A stretch of 64,000 nt of DNA, taken from Doris montereyensis (Eukaryota; Mollusca; Gastropoda; Nudibranchia; Dorididae). The position numbers and the translations under genes were made by a program. Location of the stretch: NCBI GenBank assembly GCA_037039925.1, contig JAXRKP010001082.1, positions 88,501 to 152,500 on the forward strand, in the 5' to 3' direction. The notes beneath the pieces are model-generated. The model was not told the origin of the DNA and ran no database searches. It saw only the letters and a list, made by a program, of their open reading frames with translations. This document shows, piece by piece, positions 23,576-34,339 of the stretch (position 1 is its first letter; every line of letters begins with the position of its first letter).

Positions 23576-23762
23576 ATGAATGGCTGATGTCCTCAAGCAC
23601 TCACTGAGACAAAAAGGACAATAACAACAACAAACCCCAAAACACCAACAATAAAACAAAACAACAAACAAACACACAACCCCAAACAAAGCCAACAACA
23701 AAACAAAACTTTAAAAAATAACAAACAAAGCAAACATAAATGGGCTGGCTGTATTGATTATA

Positions 23763-23998
23763 GGGTCGAATGAGGTTGTATATCCACACATTTCTGTGAT
23801 CTATTTTTAAAACAAATGGACGGTGGGGGGGTTTGGATATAGATGAATGAGCTTTGACCGAAGGCATGTGTGTGCGTAGGGGTCGGTTGGGGAAGTGTGT
23901 GTGTGTGGGTAGGGAGGTGGGGGATCGAATATGGTTGTATATCCTACGCAATTCTATGATGTATGTATCAAAACAAATAGACGTTGGGGGTTTTAGAG
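23763..23998. repeat. Direct repeat, 169-bp spacing
   Basis: Two blocks of about 68 bp (23763-23830 and 23932-23998) share TCGAAT.TGGTTGTATATCC, AAAACAAAT.GACG and TGGGGG. A short 26-bp duplication with TTGCGCAGAATGCA follows at about 24070-24112. Confidence 0.75.
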
Positions 23999-24242
23999 TA
24001 GCCTTAACCTTGGCAGTAGAGATTGGTCGCTTCTTTAATGCGTGATTTTCCCACATTTGGTGTGGTACTTGCGCAGAATGCAAGTTGCGCTTGCGCAGAA
24101 TGCAGGTTGCGCATGATCTGATAGCGTGGGTATTGGGGGAATAAAAGGGACTGCACATCCATCGCCTGCATGGACAGATTTCCACCGCAAGACGGACACC
24201 TCTTGTCTCCTGTCTGGTCCGTCACTGTAGAAGAAAAGAGTA

Positions 24243-24500
24243 TCGCCTGGTCGAGTTTCCCTTGCCTCGAGTTCAGTCTAGTCGAATTTCCCCTTGCCGT
24301 GGGTTTGGTCTAGTCGAGTTTCTCTTTGCTTCAAGTTTAGTTTAATCGAGTTTCTCTTTGCTTCGAGTTTAATCTAGTCGAGTTTTCTCTTTGCTTCAAG
24401 TTTAGTTTAATTGAGTTTCTCTTTGCTTGAGTTTAATCTAGTCGAGTTTCTCTTTGCTTCGAGTTTAGTTTAATCGAGTTTCTCTTTGAGTTAAGTCGAG
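24243..24500 (+). repeat. 32-33-bp minisatellite
   Basis: About seven to eight units of CGAGTTTCTCTTTGCTTC followed by GAGTTTAGTYTA. Later units are more homogeneous. Confidence 0.85.
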
Positions 24501-24689
24501 CCTAGTTTTCCTTGAGCTCATTGCATAGCGTTCTGCTTGGTCGGGAGGTTTTTATAGAGTGCTTCCATGTGATATATTCGAGATCATTAGTTTGAATAAT
24601 GGTATTATGAACACGTTATGATGAATAACCTCCTGGCGTGTAACGCGAAGGAGAGGAGTCAGTAATTGTGGTTAGTAACTTTACGTCCC

Positions 24690-25375
24690 TCTTTAAGGAG
24701 AAGTGAGTTAAAACTTTGTGAGTTAACAGGTTGGTTTGTTGATTTTAGATAAGTGAGTTATAACTTTGTGGAGGAACAGTGAGTTTCCTGATCGTCACGA
24801 GATGAGTTATGCCTTGTGAGTAAACGGATGGTTTGCTGAGACCTGGGCGATTGATGTGTCGTAATTTGTGAGTTGTTGTAGGTGAAGATTAGCCCGTGTT
24901 TGCAGTTAGAACCCAGTGAGGGATGGTTCATGTGTGAACATCCAATCCCATGTAGTTGTGGGGACAAGAACTATTAGGGGAGCGACAAATTCCGCCCAGG
25001 CAAGTAACTGATTTAGCTAGAAACTGTTGTACTGTTTTCCTAAACGGTCCTACTGGCGTAATCTCGACTTTTTCTTGTTAGCTGCATGGATGGTCAGTGT
25101 CGGATGCATTGACAAAACTTTAGGGAGTGACAAATTCCCGCCAGGTAGGTAACTGATTTAGCTAGGAAACTGTTGTACAGTTTTCCCTAAACGGTCTTAC
25201 TGACGTACCCGTCTCTTTTTTTTTATGAGGGTAAACTGATAAACTGAAATAGATGTTGTACAGCACTTCTGACCGGTTAGAAGGGGCTGTGCAGAGCATG
25301 AGATGACTGATAAACTGAGATAGATGTTGTACAGCACTTCTGACATATTAAAAAGGGTTGTGCAGGGCATATGAT
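24690..25375. repeat. Cluster of paired local duplications
   Basis: Three direct pairs follow each other: AAGTGAGTTAWAACTTTGTG at about 24701/24750; a block with ACTGATTTAGCTAG and CTAAACGGTC at 24975-25065 and 25125-25215; and AGATGTTGTACAGCACTTCT at about 25250/25320. The arrangement resembles LTR or 5'-leader sequence of a retroelement, but I see no primer-binding site or coding region. Confidence 0.7.
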
Positions 25376-25705
25376 ATAGGGTTATATTTAGGAGAGAGCG
25401 TGATACGTCGCCCAGTAGATAGAGATGGGTTCATGGAGAGACGTCCTTCCTGGACATGTTGTGATGTAATAACTCATATTTTGTGACCATTTAGAGATAC
25501 AGATATTATTAATTGATTCACGTGCATTGTTACTTGTAAAATGTTGATTACCAGTTCATGGAAGTGTCAGATTAAGCGAAAAGTACCATAATTAAAAGTA
25601 GAGCCACACAATCCAAATCTTGCCTGTGTTTGTCTTTCCACTCGTTTGTCTCCTTCTCGTCCCAGTTCACACAATAATTGGGTGGCGTCGAAAACAACTT
25701 ATATT

Positions 25706-25880
<175 letters not shown>

Positions 25881-26029
25881 TCTTTTATTTTTAAACCACA
25901 AACAACTTACACTTGGCGTTGTCGAAAACTTATATTTTCTCTACCTACTTTTATATTTCTTTTCTATTTCTCCTCTTCTCTTATTTATTTTTTTAACAAC
26001 AACAATCAACTTACATTTGAATGAATACA

Positions 26030-26880
26030 GTATTATCATTATTATTTCTTTGTCTGTGTTCAGAAGCCTGCTGTTATAACTCTTGAGCCGTGTGCTTTCC
26101 ATGTGATCAGAGCTCTTTCAGCTTTCTTTGAAAGCATAAGTGTTACACCTTCTGTGTGAGATACGTCTTCCTCTTCATGGCCCGAATACAAAGTACTTCT
26201 CCTGAATACAGTCTTATTTGTCTTAACTGTAGCCATTGTGTCTCACTGAGTCCTAGTAATGCGATGTTGTAGTTATGTATCTCTGCTACGGCTTGTTTCT
26301 GATTTTCCTGCCTTATACATGGTTTTGATGTTCCACAATCTGATGGTAAGGGGTTTCCTGGTTGACAGATGGGGGCTCAGCGCTGAAGTTTCTTTTCTGC
26401 TTTCGCCCCAATACGTCATAAGTCGTATTACAAGCTGCAGGCCCTTCTCCTTCCAGGGAATGTAAAATATTTTACAATTGTTGATACCAAAGCCTGGAGG
26501 ACCGGGATTTTGTTTGGAGATTTACTCTTAAACAGGCTGCTCTCCTGAACTCATGAGCCATGTCTGCCCATAGTTTGAAGTCAGAGTTTTCTCTCTCATA
26601 GACGGACAGTCTTCCCAGACTAACGAGTTCCATGTACCCTGGATAAGGAAGTTTTGTCATTGGCGCCTCCCAGTCGTCATGTTTATCAGTCATTGAGTTA
26701 TTAGACCATTTGAACAAAGTGAAGGTTCCACCCATTCACTTCAGCCTCCTCTCATCATCAACCGCCTTATTCACAGCTAACCCTTACATTTAAGGGCCTT
26801 TCCGTTATCCACCACCTACGGACCTGCCGAGTTGGGGTCGGTCGCCCCCGGGCGGTGACATCCTAGAAAAAAGAAAAGAA
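26030..26880 (-). mobile_element. RTE-like LINE, 5' region and endonuclease start, copy 2
   Basis: Reverse strand. It begins with a GC-rich leader (GGGGGCGACCGACCCCAACT) near 26860. It shares TGGGCAGACATGGCTCATGA and GTCCTCCAGG with the plus-strand LINE at 15.07-15.15 kb. It reads into the endonuclease: T-M-Y-K-A-G-K-S, L-L-G-L-S-E-T-Q-W, L-Y-S-G-H-E-E-E-D-V-S-H-T-E-G-V-T-L-M-L-S-K. Several frameshifts. Breaks off at about 26030 before the catalytic C-terminal half of the endonuclease. Confidence 0.75.
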
Positions 26881-26889
26881 AAAAACAAC

Positions 26890-27735
26890 TTATATACTAT
26901 GATGTTAATGCAATTTTTGGTATTCAAAACTTGTGTCCAATATCTCAAAAGAACAAGAAATGCACATAGAAGATTTTTAATCTGATGCGACGAAATGCTG
27001 TCGTCATGGTTTTGCTTCATCCTATTTACAAGATTTGGTCATTTTCTACCCACCCGACAGTTTTAAGATTGTCGAATTGGATGGATGATCTCATATATGT
27101 ATTAAATTACATAGGTCACCTAACCATCAAACAGACAGAGGGACTCATAAATAATTTATGACATGGTTGCAGCCCGGACTCAAGAAAGATAAGGGCCATA
27201 GTAATAGACTTTAAATTATTATCCTATGTTTTTTGATTTAAGGGCCATAAACACTTGATCGACGGGGCTTGCTTCTTTGGAGACAAAACACCTTTTTACG
27301 GCACAGAATTATCCAGCGCTGCTCATAGTTCACTTTGACTTTATAATAGAAAGATACATTCTAGTGCATGATTGCATTTCTGTGTGTCATCCCGACTTCA
27401 CAGAAAATACTTACTGACATGGGTGAGTATGACCATGTTTGACCGAGTTATGACTTTAAGTACAATTTATGAGCAATCTGGGCAAAGATAAAGTACATAC
27501 GGATAAATATTAAAATTTGTTTAATTCTACATTGAGAGTTGATCGATATTTTATTAAATAAAGATGATCTGGTTTAGTTGTGATGTTCATTCATTGCTTT
27601 CAGTAGTCTCAGTCGAACGCCATCGCCATGGTGACACTTTTCTAGTGTCGTTCACAAGTTACTCTTAAGATCGTTATTCAAGCTAAACAATACATCATTC
27701 AATGTCCTTTAGTAGAGGTGTTTTGAGAGTTTCAG
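26890..27735. other. No gene recognised
   Basis: AT-rich flank between the LINE fragment and the polymerase-bearing element. No supported exon or repeat. Confidence 0.4.
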
Positions 27736-27832
27736 GACACATCAATTTAACCGTAATTCGTGGGTTGAAACCATAAAAACCATAAACATCTAGATTCTAC
27801 CACGTGACACGTCAATTTAACTCTAATTCGTG

Positions 27833-27900
27833 GGTTGAAAAATTTGGCGCACCAAAATCATTTGCTTTTATCCATCTATTTGCTCTAATTCATCCATCAT
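27833..27900 (+). repeat. Left inverted end of polymerase element
   Basis: GGGTTGAAAAATTTGGCGCA, then AAAATCATTTGCT, with an internal 20-bp duplication (TTTGCTTTTATCCATC / TTTGCTCTAATTCATCC). Related to the complement of 34030-34083. Confidence 0.6.
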
Positions 27901-28419
27901 GTGGGTTGAAAAAATTATGACGAACATTCCGACTGCAGCTTCGTACAGGCTTCAATTAGGGAGGTAATTAAGAAATGGTAAGACAAACGATAAAGATGGC
28001 GTATATAGACGTGTATTGTTTACTTTGAAGAAGGCACCGACTACACAGAATATTATTTAGGCAAACGAAAATTAGGCCTGGGAAAGATTTGGTTTGTCAA
28101 ATCTCCTTGCCGCAAATCTAGACTTGAATACGAGACTGATCAGGTAAATCCTGTAGACAAGTCCAATAATGTTACTGAAGAAACAGAAATTAGAAAAGGT
28201 ATATACCCTTTTAATAAATCTAAATTTTCCAAATATATGCTCTTGATTTGTTATCTCCTGCAGCTACGAGCTAACGTGTAAAACAGGTGGAAAGAACTCG
28301 GTCGTCGGTGGAGGGTTTCAGTCCAGATCTAGTTCCCACCCCACACGGCACACAGACGACAGCCCTCACTCGTCCTGCGCCCCTCACTTGCTTGTCAGAT
28401 GACTGCGATAGGGGTTTGC

Positions 28420-28555
28420 TCATCAAGTCTCAAATACTAAGCGAGTTCCAAATCTTGAAGCGAGTCTCAAATCCTTGAGCAAGTTTCAAATTTAATGGCG
28501 AGTCTCAAATCCTTGAGCAAGTCTCAAATCTAATGGCGAGTCTCAAATCCTTGTC
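28420..28555 (+). repeat. 19/38-bp tandem repeat in element leader
   Basis: Alternating 19-bp half units, GCGAGTCTCAAATCCTTGA and GCAAGTCTCAAATCTAATG, form a 38-bp higher-order repeat of about seven half units just upstream of the polymerase frame. Confidence 0.85.
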
Positions 28556-28850
28556 GGTCGTCTTAGGAGGGATATCTGCCGGTGTTGGCGTGTTGGACGT
28601 CATTGTGAAAGAATAATTTAAAAGTTTAAATGGAAAGAACAAAAGAAAAAAAGCACTGTATATCAATAATCTGAGTCAGTCAAAATTGACTCACAAAGAG
28701 TATTGCAATACAAATGAAGCTGTAAAAACTGTCCTCCTTGAAGAAGGTACAACAACACAATTCAAACATTTCTACTATAAATCTATGAGAGTACCATTCA
28801 TTGTCTATGCCGATTTTAAGTCATTCATTCTACCGATAGACGAGTGCAAT

Positions 28851-30212
28851 GGAACTCACTTACAGCGATGTCATGGTTCTACCTGCGGAGAAGTCGGTCC
28901 CGAAATCGCCTTCAATTATATTTGAACAAGTGTAAGAACAACACATTTTGGGTATCGACTATGGTTGCTGGGGATGCATTTTGAACATAGGTGTCATGTT
29001 TGACTTTCCTGTTCGCCTAACACCGTGCTTCGTCTATTTTTAGTATCTTTATACTTGATCATTGTTTGGTGGTCAGATAGTTTGTTAAGGAAAAGGTGAA
29101 TATAAGGGGAAGGGCACCTGAAGTACTGTTTGAACTGGGCATGAAAGCTTTCGCAGCAGTTTGTTGTTCGCGATTTCAGGTCTTTGCTGGCCCAAAGCTC
29201 GAGTGGGAAGGTTGAAAAGGAGGTGGTTTTAAGTTTACAGCAGATAATCAGCAAAGTCTTGAGCTTTCTCATTTTCAGGGGCCGTTGCCATCGAGCAAAA
29301 AGCAAAAAAGTTCTCAACCTCAGAGGGCTCCAAGAAACACATTCCAAAGACGTACTTAAGCCACTTACTCACTTCAGAGTCGTGGTCTTGGTAGTGGGTT
29401 TTGAGTCTAAGTTCATTGATCTTTCTGATCCAACTTTGTTTCAAATGAAACACGCTTGCCTTGATTCTTGTAGTGGGAAAGGTTTCTTTGAGAGCTGTGT
29501 GCACAGCGACTTCGAAATCCAGATGGATAGCTGCCGGTCTGAAATCCACACCATTTTGCTTGCATTTTGTTGCATATGAGAGCCAACATTTGTTTGTAAA
29601 TATTTACTGTTTTTCCCGGTAGAATGCAGTAGAAGAGTGGCAGGTAGTGTCCATTTTGTTCTGTGTGGATAGTATATAGTTGAAAGAAAAACACTGGGCT
29701 GAACTGAAATGTTTCGTCTCCGTAGAATTCGTTCTCATTGTTGATCATTTTGAAATTTTCTTGTAGACATTTCCAGTTGGTTGTAGCTTTTCTGCAATTG
29801 TTGAGCCTGAATTGGTAGCTTCAAATATTCAATCAATGATACCTTTTCCCCTCTCTGCGTAGTGTAAGTTTGTAATAAAATCTTGTCCATGGTTCTTTCA
29901 AAGCTGACTGAAAGAGAATGAACGAGCAAATAGCAACTCGGCACAGAGAGATCCCCTGATCATAAACAGCACAATGGTTTGTGTGTATGTTCCTGAGCGA
30001 CCCTATTACACGAGCCTGAGTCTAATTCAGCGGGGAAGAACACAATACTAATGAGGTGGTTTGACACACTGACAGCGTGATGGTGTGAAGCAAAGCAGGG
30101 TAGATTGTATTCGAATAAACCACCCCGAGTCACTTTCCTGTAATCAATTGAAGGCGACTTCGGGATCGAGTCCTCTGCATGTAGATTTGTGACGTCACTG
30201 AAGGTGAGTTCC
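28851..30212 (-). mobile_element. MULE DNA transposon nested in the polymerase gene
   Basis: A 1362-bp element with inverted ends of about 68 bp (28851-28918 and 30212-30145) at about 76% identity. Both start GGAACTCAC and end near CGAARTCGCCTTCAATT. It splits the polymerase frame: coding resumes at about 30215 with D-T-C-S-S-C and then K-H-T-P-S. The host bases GATAGACGAGTGC (28835-28847) and GATGGACACATGC (30223-30235) flank it and match at 9 of 13, consistent with an aged target-site duplication. It carries a Mutator-type transposase on the minus strand. Confidence 0.8.
28994..29748 (-). pseudogene. MULE (Mutator-like) transposase, frameshifted
   Basis: Three overlapping minus-strand frames form one MULE domain. 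29748-29413 has F-F-F-Q-L-Y-T-I-H...G-H-Y-L-P-L-F-Y-C-I-L-P-G-K. 29549-29235 has A-I-H-L-D-F-E-V-A-V (catalytic Asp), then S-V-F-H-L-K-Q-S-W-x-R-K-I. 29347-28994 has R-T-T-N-C-C-E-S-F-H-A-Q-F-K (Glu-containing third motif). Frameshifts fall near 29550 and 29240. The frame 29944-29735 upstream may be the N-terminal part but has no clear zinc finger. Inactive as it stands. Confidence 0.85.
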
Positions 30213-32564
30213 TGAACTCCCTGATGGACACATGCTCCTCTTGCGGATCTTACACGAGGCAATACCAAAAAACACACACCATCAATTTTCTGTTACTACA
30301 TCAAGTGTTTTAATGGTGAAATCTATTCACAGGATCCAATGACGTAAACTGCGAGATCGAAAGGAGAAGATGTCGCACAAATATTTGTAAACATGCTGGA
30401 AAGCCTACAAAACAGCTGACCGCACAAAGAAGATGATCATTAGCTGTGAAGAGACGATCATGTACGAACAATCAACAAAGTGTTGGATTTGCGTTGACGA
30501 GTTTGGGGCAAATGGTAATAAGAAGGTTAGAGATCGCTGTCAGTGTCATTTCACCTGTAAGTTCCAAGGACTTGCACACAACAAATGTAATCTTTAAGTA
30601 CAAGGTACCAATGTTCACGCCAGTTGTGTTTCATAATCTATGTGGGTACGATAGTCATTTGTTTCTTAAGTATATAGGAGTCGGTAAGGGGAACATAAAC
30701 TGCATCCCAAACAATGAGGAGAGATACAAAAAACATTAGCTTCAGCAAAGATGTTGTGGTTGGTGAGAATAAAGATGGAAAGCCCATCAAACATCAACTA
30801 CGATTCAATGACAGTTTAAAGTTCATGGCATCTAGTTTGGAAAAATTGGTTGGTTACCTAGATAAGAACTGTTGTGGAAACACTGCAAAGTACTTTGGAT
30901 GGGAGCAGTTGTTACTGTTGATGAGAAAGGGTGTACCCTTAAGAATACATAAGCTCGGTCGACAAATTTAACGAAAGGCAACTACCGCCTAAAGATACTT
31001 TCTAATCGAGGCTTAGCGGTGAAGATATCTCCGATGATGATTACGCACATGCACATGCTGTACGGAAAGCACTTGGGACAAAAACGATTAGAGACTATCA
31101 TGTCTTGTACAACATGAGTGATGTACTTTTGCTGGCCGACGTGTTTGAGAATTTTAGAGAAGTATGCTCGAACAACTATAAACTAGATCCTGCATGGTAT
31201 TACTACTATTACACAGCTCCTGGATTGGCATGGGATGCCGCTCTGAAGATCACAGAGGTAAAATTAGAACTACTGAGCAATTCAGATATGCTTCTCATTG
31301 GTAAAAGGGGAATAAGGGGAGGAGTCTCTATATCAACCAGATATGGGAAAGCAAATAACGGGTACATGGGTGGAGCTTATGATCCTGCACAACCCTCAAA
31401 ATATATCTTATATTTGGATGCAAATTATTTGTTGTATGGATGGGCGATGTGTAAATCGCTTCCAACCAAGAGATTTGAATGGATGTCTGATGAGGAATTC
31501 GGGGTGTGGGGAAATCATCCATGCATTCTCGAAGTAGATCTAGAATATCCTGATCATCTACACGATACCCATAATGATTATCCTCTTGCACCCGAGTCTC
31601 ACGATCAATGAAATATCAAAGCTCATCCCAAACCGCGGCAATAAACACAAGTATGTGGTGTATTACGAGAATCTCAAGTTATACGTGAGCCTTGGTATGG
31701 AGATCACCAAGATACATCGAGTGATCAAGTTTGAAGAGAGTCGATGGTTGAAGAATTACATTGATTTGAATACAGATCTCAGAGCAAAGGCAACCAATGA
31801 ATTTGAAAAGGACTTTTAAAAGTCATGAACAACTCTGTATTTGGAAAGACGATGGAAAACAGAAATATAATAGAAAGAGAGTAGACATCAAATAAGACAA
31901 CGACACAGCAAAAGCACGGAAGTTGGCGGCAAAGCCAAACTTTAAACACAATATTCGATGAGAATCTCAGAGCTATAGGCCTACACATAAAAAAGATGAA
32001 GATTGTTTTTAATAAGTCCGTGTACTTGGGCATGTCCAATCTCGATTTGAGCAAGACGTTGATGTGCAATTTCCACTATAACTATATCAAGCCAAAGTAT
32101 GGAGCAAAGGCAAAGCTGTTGTTTACAGATATAGACAGTCTAGCAAACGAGATTGAAACTAAAGACTTTCGTGAATTTGACACTAGTAATTTCCCTAAAA
32201 ATCATCCATCATGTATTGAGGTGGGTTGTATTGTAACAATAAGGTTGTGGGAATGTTGAAGGACGAGGCCGGAGGAAAGATCATTGAAGGGTTTGTTAGA
32301 TTAAGAGCAAAGCTGTGTTCCATTAAGATGTTGGAAGGTGGGGAGGAAAAGAAATGTAAAGGTGTGAAGAAAGGTGTCGTGGAAAAGAGTATCACATTTG
32401 AAGAATACAAGAAGTGTTTGCTGACGGCACCTCACAGCATTGACGTATGAATGTAATCTGAAATCGTAGACACGAGATATTCACAGAGGAAGCAAGTAAG
32501 GTGGCTCTATCAGCAAATGATGATAAGAGAGTTATTCTGGGAGATGGTATTAGTACTTTGGCCC

Positions 32565-33040
32565 ATGAACATTACAGAACTGCTTAAGGAAGAACTTAAA
32601 AAATGGCTTAAGGAAAACGGAAACCCTTATAAAATGACACTCAATCCAAGCAATCTCAACGAAGAAAATGTTGTCTGAACCCTTGCGTGTGCTTATAAAG
32701 ACAAACAAGGGAATAAAGTCTTTTATTATAGATTACCCATCAAATATAGAAACGAAGGAGGCGAAATAGAACCACTTTCTGTTCTCATTCCAGGATGTCT
32801 GACGTCGTTAAGAAAGAACGACGAGGACAAGATAAGTATGTCAATGTCATTAATGTGAATCGAGTTGTACACCAGAACGCTGACGGAAGAGCAAAGGGCA
32901 CTATGGAAATTTTAGAGTTGGTCCAAGATGCAGTTAAAGAACAGCTCAAAACCGATGCAGTGAAGGAATCTTTGGCTAATTGGGAACTCAACGATTACGT
33001 AGATCTTATGGATGTATTTTGGAAAAGAAAAACAAGATAG
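32565..33040 (+). pseudogene. ORF downstream of polymerase, overlapping its end
   Basis: ATG at 32565 lies inside the last codons of the polymerase (stop 32585-32587), a 23-base overlap in another frame. It reads M-N-I-T-E-L-L-K-E-E-L-K-K-W-L, then N-P-S-N-L-N-E-E-N-V-V with a stop near 32678, and on in the same frame A-Y-K-D-K-Q-G-N-K-V-F-Y-Y-R-L-P-I-K-Y. The frame 32795-33040 continues a charged, helical sequence. Function unknown; I do not recognise a family. Its tight overlap suggests virus-like gene packing. Confidence 0.5.
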
Positions 33041-33413
33041 GAGAGATTATCGAGAGCGCATTCCCAAGTTATTTCCGAAATTGATAATGAGAAAGGCTTC
33101 TGGGAAAGTTCTTTCTTATAATATAATCAACGCGCACGATAACGATCTTGATATCAACGACGTTGTTTGTAAAACTTATATAGGGGACACTGATTTATTG
33201 GTAGACGGTGTGTACATCGGAGACAGACCTTCCTTGCAATTAAAATTGGGAGGAACCTGTGTTCTAGAATATAAGGAGTTTGAATTTGACCGAAGATCGT
33301 TGCCCCTAGACGATTTTAACCCGGAGAATATCGATTTCAAAGATGCGATCTTAGTTACTGTGAACGATCCCAAGAAAACACAATTTTATCGCATCCCGAT
33401 TACATATATCTAA
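33012..33413 (+). CDS. Unrecognised element ORF, possibly same protein
   Basis: Open for 133 codons, overlapping the previous frame by 29 bases. Acidic and beta-rich in look (D-L-D-I-N-D-V-V; L-Q-L-K-L-G-G-T-C-V-L-E-Y). It ends in Y-R-I-P-I-T-Y-I, which resembles the Y-Y-R-L-P-I-K-Y stretch about 680 bp upstream. It may be the C-terminal part of the ORF beginning at 32565 after frameshifts, or a second gene with a duplicated motif. Confidence 0.4.
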   Translation: MYFGKEKQDRRDYRERIPKLFPKLIMRKASGKVLSYNIINAHDNDLDINDVVCKTYIGDTDLLVDGVYIGDRPSLQLKLGGTCVLEYKEFEFDRRSLPLDDFNPENIDFKDAILVTVNDPKKTQFYRIPITYI

Positions 33414-33419
33414 ACGGAT

Positions 33420-34029
33420 GGGGTTTCCGAGAAACTCACAATCAAATTTCTGGAAATACACTCGTTTGGGGCAGGACAAGACCAACACAACAAGCAAATA
33501 TCGTTGCTTCTGTAAGATACCTTCGGTGATCGGGATTCTAAATCCGTAGACGCTGTGGATAGTATAAAAGAAAAGATTCAGTGTCACCTCAGACGTCTAT
33601 CCACGAAAGCGTCGGTTAAAAAACAAAACATGGAATCAGATATTAGAAAATTAAATCTCTATTATCAGAAAAGGATGTAAAAGACACATCTCCTGTCATG
33701 TATCCAAAGCTGTACACGACCGAAAACCGGCGACTACAACGTCAAATTTTACCACGAAGACGAGATCACGCTTCATAAAACTCAAAAGATCCTTGATCAA
33801 CCGACGAAGGTACAACCGTTTGTAACTTTTGACCACATTTGTGTGGGCGTGAAAATTGCTATACAAATTCGCGTGCGTAAAGTCGTTAAGAAACTATTAA
33901 ATCCCTAAAATCCTATTATTGACACCCGAAATGGGTTTGGTGGCCAGTCTTTTGAAGGAATGAGGAGACAGCAGGCTAGATACTTAGTTTTATTGCTCGA
34001 AAGGGTGATTAAACCAATTTAACGATACC
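33420..34029 (+). other. Remnant coding-like sequence before right end
   Basis: Patches open in plus-strand frames, for example D-Y-N-V-K-F-Y-H-E-D-E-I-T-L near 33730-33775 followed by T-F-D-H-I-C-V-G-V-K-I, but no long frame. Probably a decayed last gene of the element. Confidence 0.35.
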
Positions 34030-34083
34030 CGATGGATGGATTAGAGCAAATGATTTTGATGTGTCATTTTTTCAACCCGATGT
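34030..34083 (-). repeat. Right inverted end of polymerase element
   Basis: Its complement reads CGGGTTGAAAAAATGACACA, then TCAAAATCATTTGCTCTAAT and CCATCCATC, matching the left end without its internal duplication. Confidence 0.6.
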
Positions 34084-34339
34084 CATGTTTTATAATTCAT
34101 AGCATCTAAATAGATCTACATTCTAAATGGAAATCAAAAGACGTTTTCACTCCATTTATTCCAAATCATCACAAAGCGAAGGTATTGTGACAAATTATTA
34201 TAATATTATGATGCTAACTCCTTCCACTTTCCTGGGAAAGGAGGGGTCACTGAAAATCTATTAGTGAAAAAAGTTCTTTCTGAAAGCGTTGATTCCCTGT
34301 TCGGAAGATTTGTGAAGGACCATGGCGCTATTATTTTGC

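Larger units (their letters stand above)
28640..32587 (+). pseudogene. Protein-primed DNA polymerase B, Polinton/Maverick type, disrupted
   Basis: The order of motifs is complete for the family. ExoI-like Y-A-D-F-K-S is at 28805-28822 (the usual Glu after D-F is Lys). ExoII-like N-x3-Y-D is at 30634-30652 and ExoIII-like Y-x3-D at 31108-31122. Motif A (Y-L-D-A-N...Y-G-W-A-M) is at 31411-31449 with one extra residue compared with the common form. Motif B-like N-N-S-V-F-G-K is near 31828-31848. Motif C D-x-D-S is at 32128-32139. The end H-E-H-Y-R-T-A and stop is at 32585-32587. The reading frame is broken by the MULE (28851-30212) and by stops or shifts near 30328, 30597, 30736, 30970, 31609, 31817, 32258 and 32449. 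The Cys/His finger usual before the ExoI region is missing. Non-functional. Confidence 0.9.
27738..34110 (+). mobile_element. Polinton/adintovirus-like element with inverted ends, broken
   Basis: About 6.3 kb bounded by related sequences in opposite orientation: left at 27833-27900, right at 34030-34083. Both have GGGTTGAAAAA, then CACCAAAATCATTTGCT or the CACATCAAAATC variant, then a CATCCATC block. Inside, on the plus strand, lie a disrupted protein-primed DNA polymerase B gene, then at least two short downstream ORFs. A 1.36-kb MULE is nested in the polymerase. I find no integrase, packaging ATPase, protease or capsid-like sequence, so it is either a deleted Polinton-type element or a smaller polymerase-centred element. 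The leader is duplicated outside the left repeat (27738-27770 resembles 27806-27840). Without the MULE the element would be about 5 kb. Confidence 0.6.

Noticed and set aside
23246..23701. 151-codon minus-strand ORF, S-L-rich
   Set aside because: Mostly GA/TC tract; the rest is low-complexity CAA/AAC sequence.
23601..24185. 194-codon minus-strand ORF
   Set aside because: N-terminal half is unremarkable and the rest is low-complexity F/V/C from CAA-rich DNA; no motif, no splice support.
29184..29579. 131-codon plus-strand ORF inside the MULE
   Set aside because: Antisense shadow of the MULE transposase, which has the recognisable motifs.
31328..31591. 87-codon minus-strand ORF
   Set aside because: Shadow of the polymerase motif A region.
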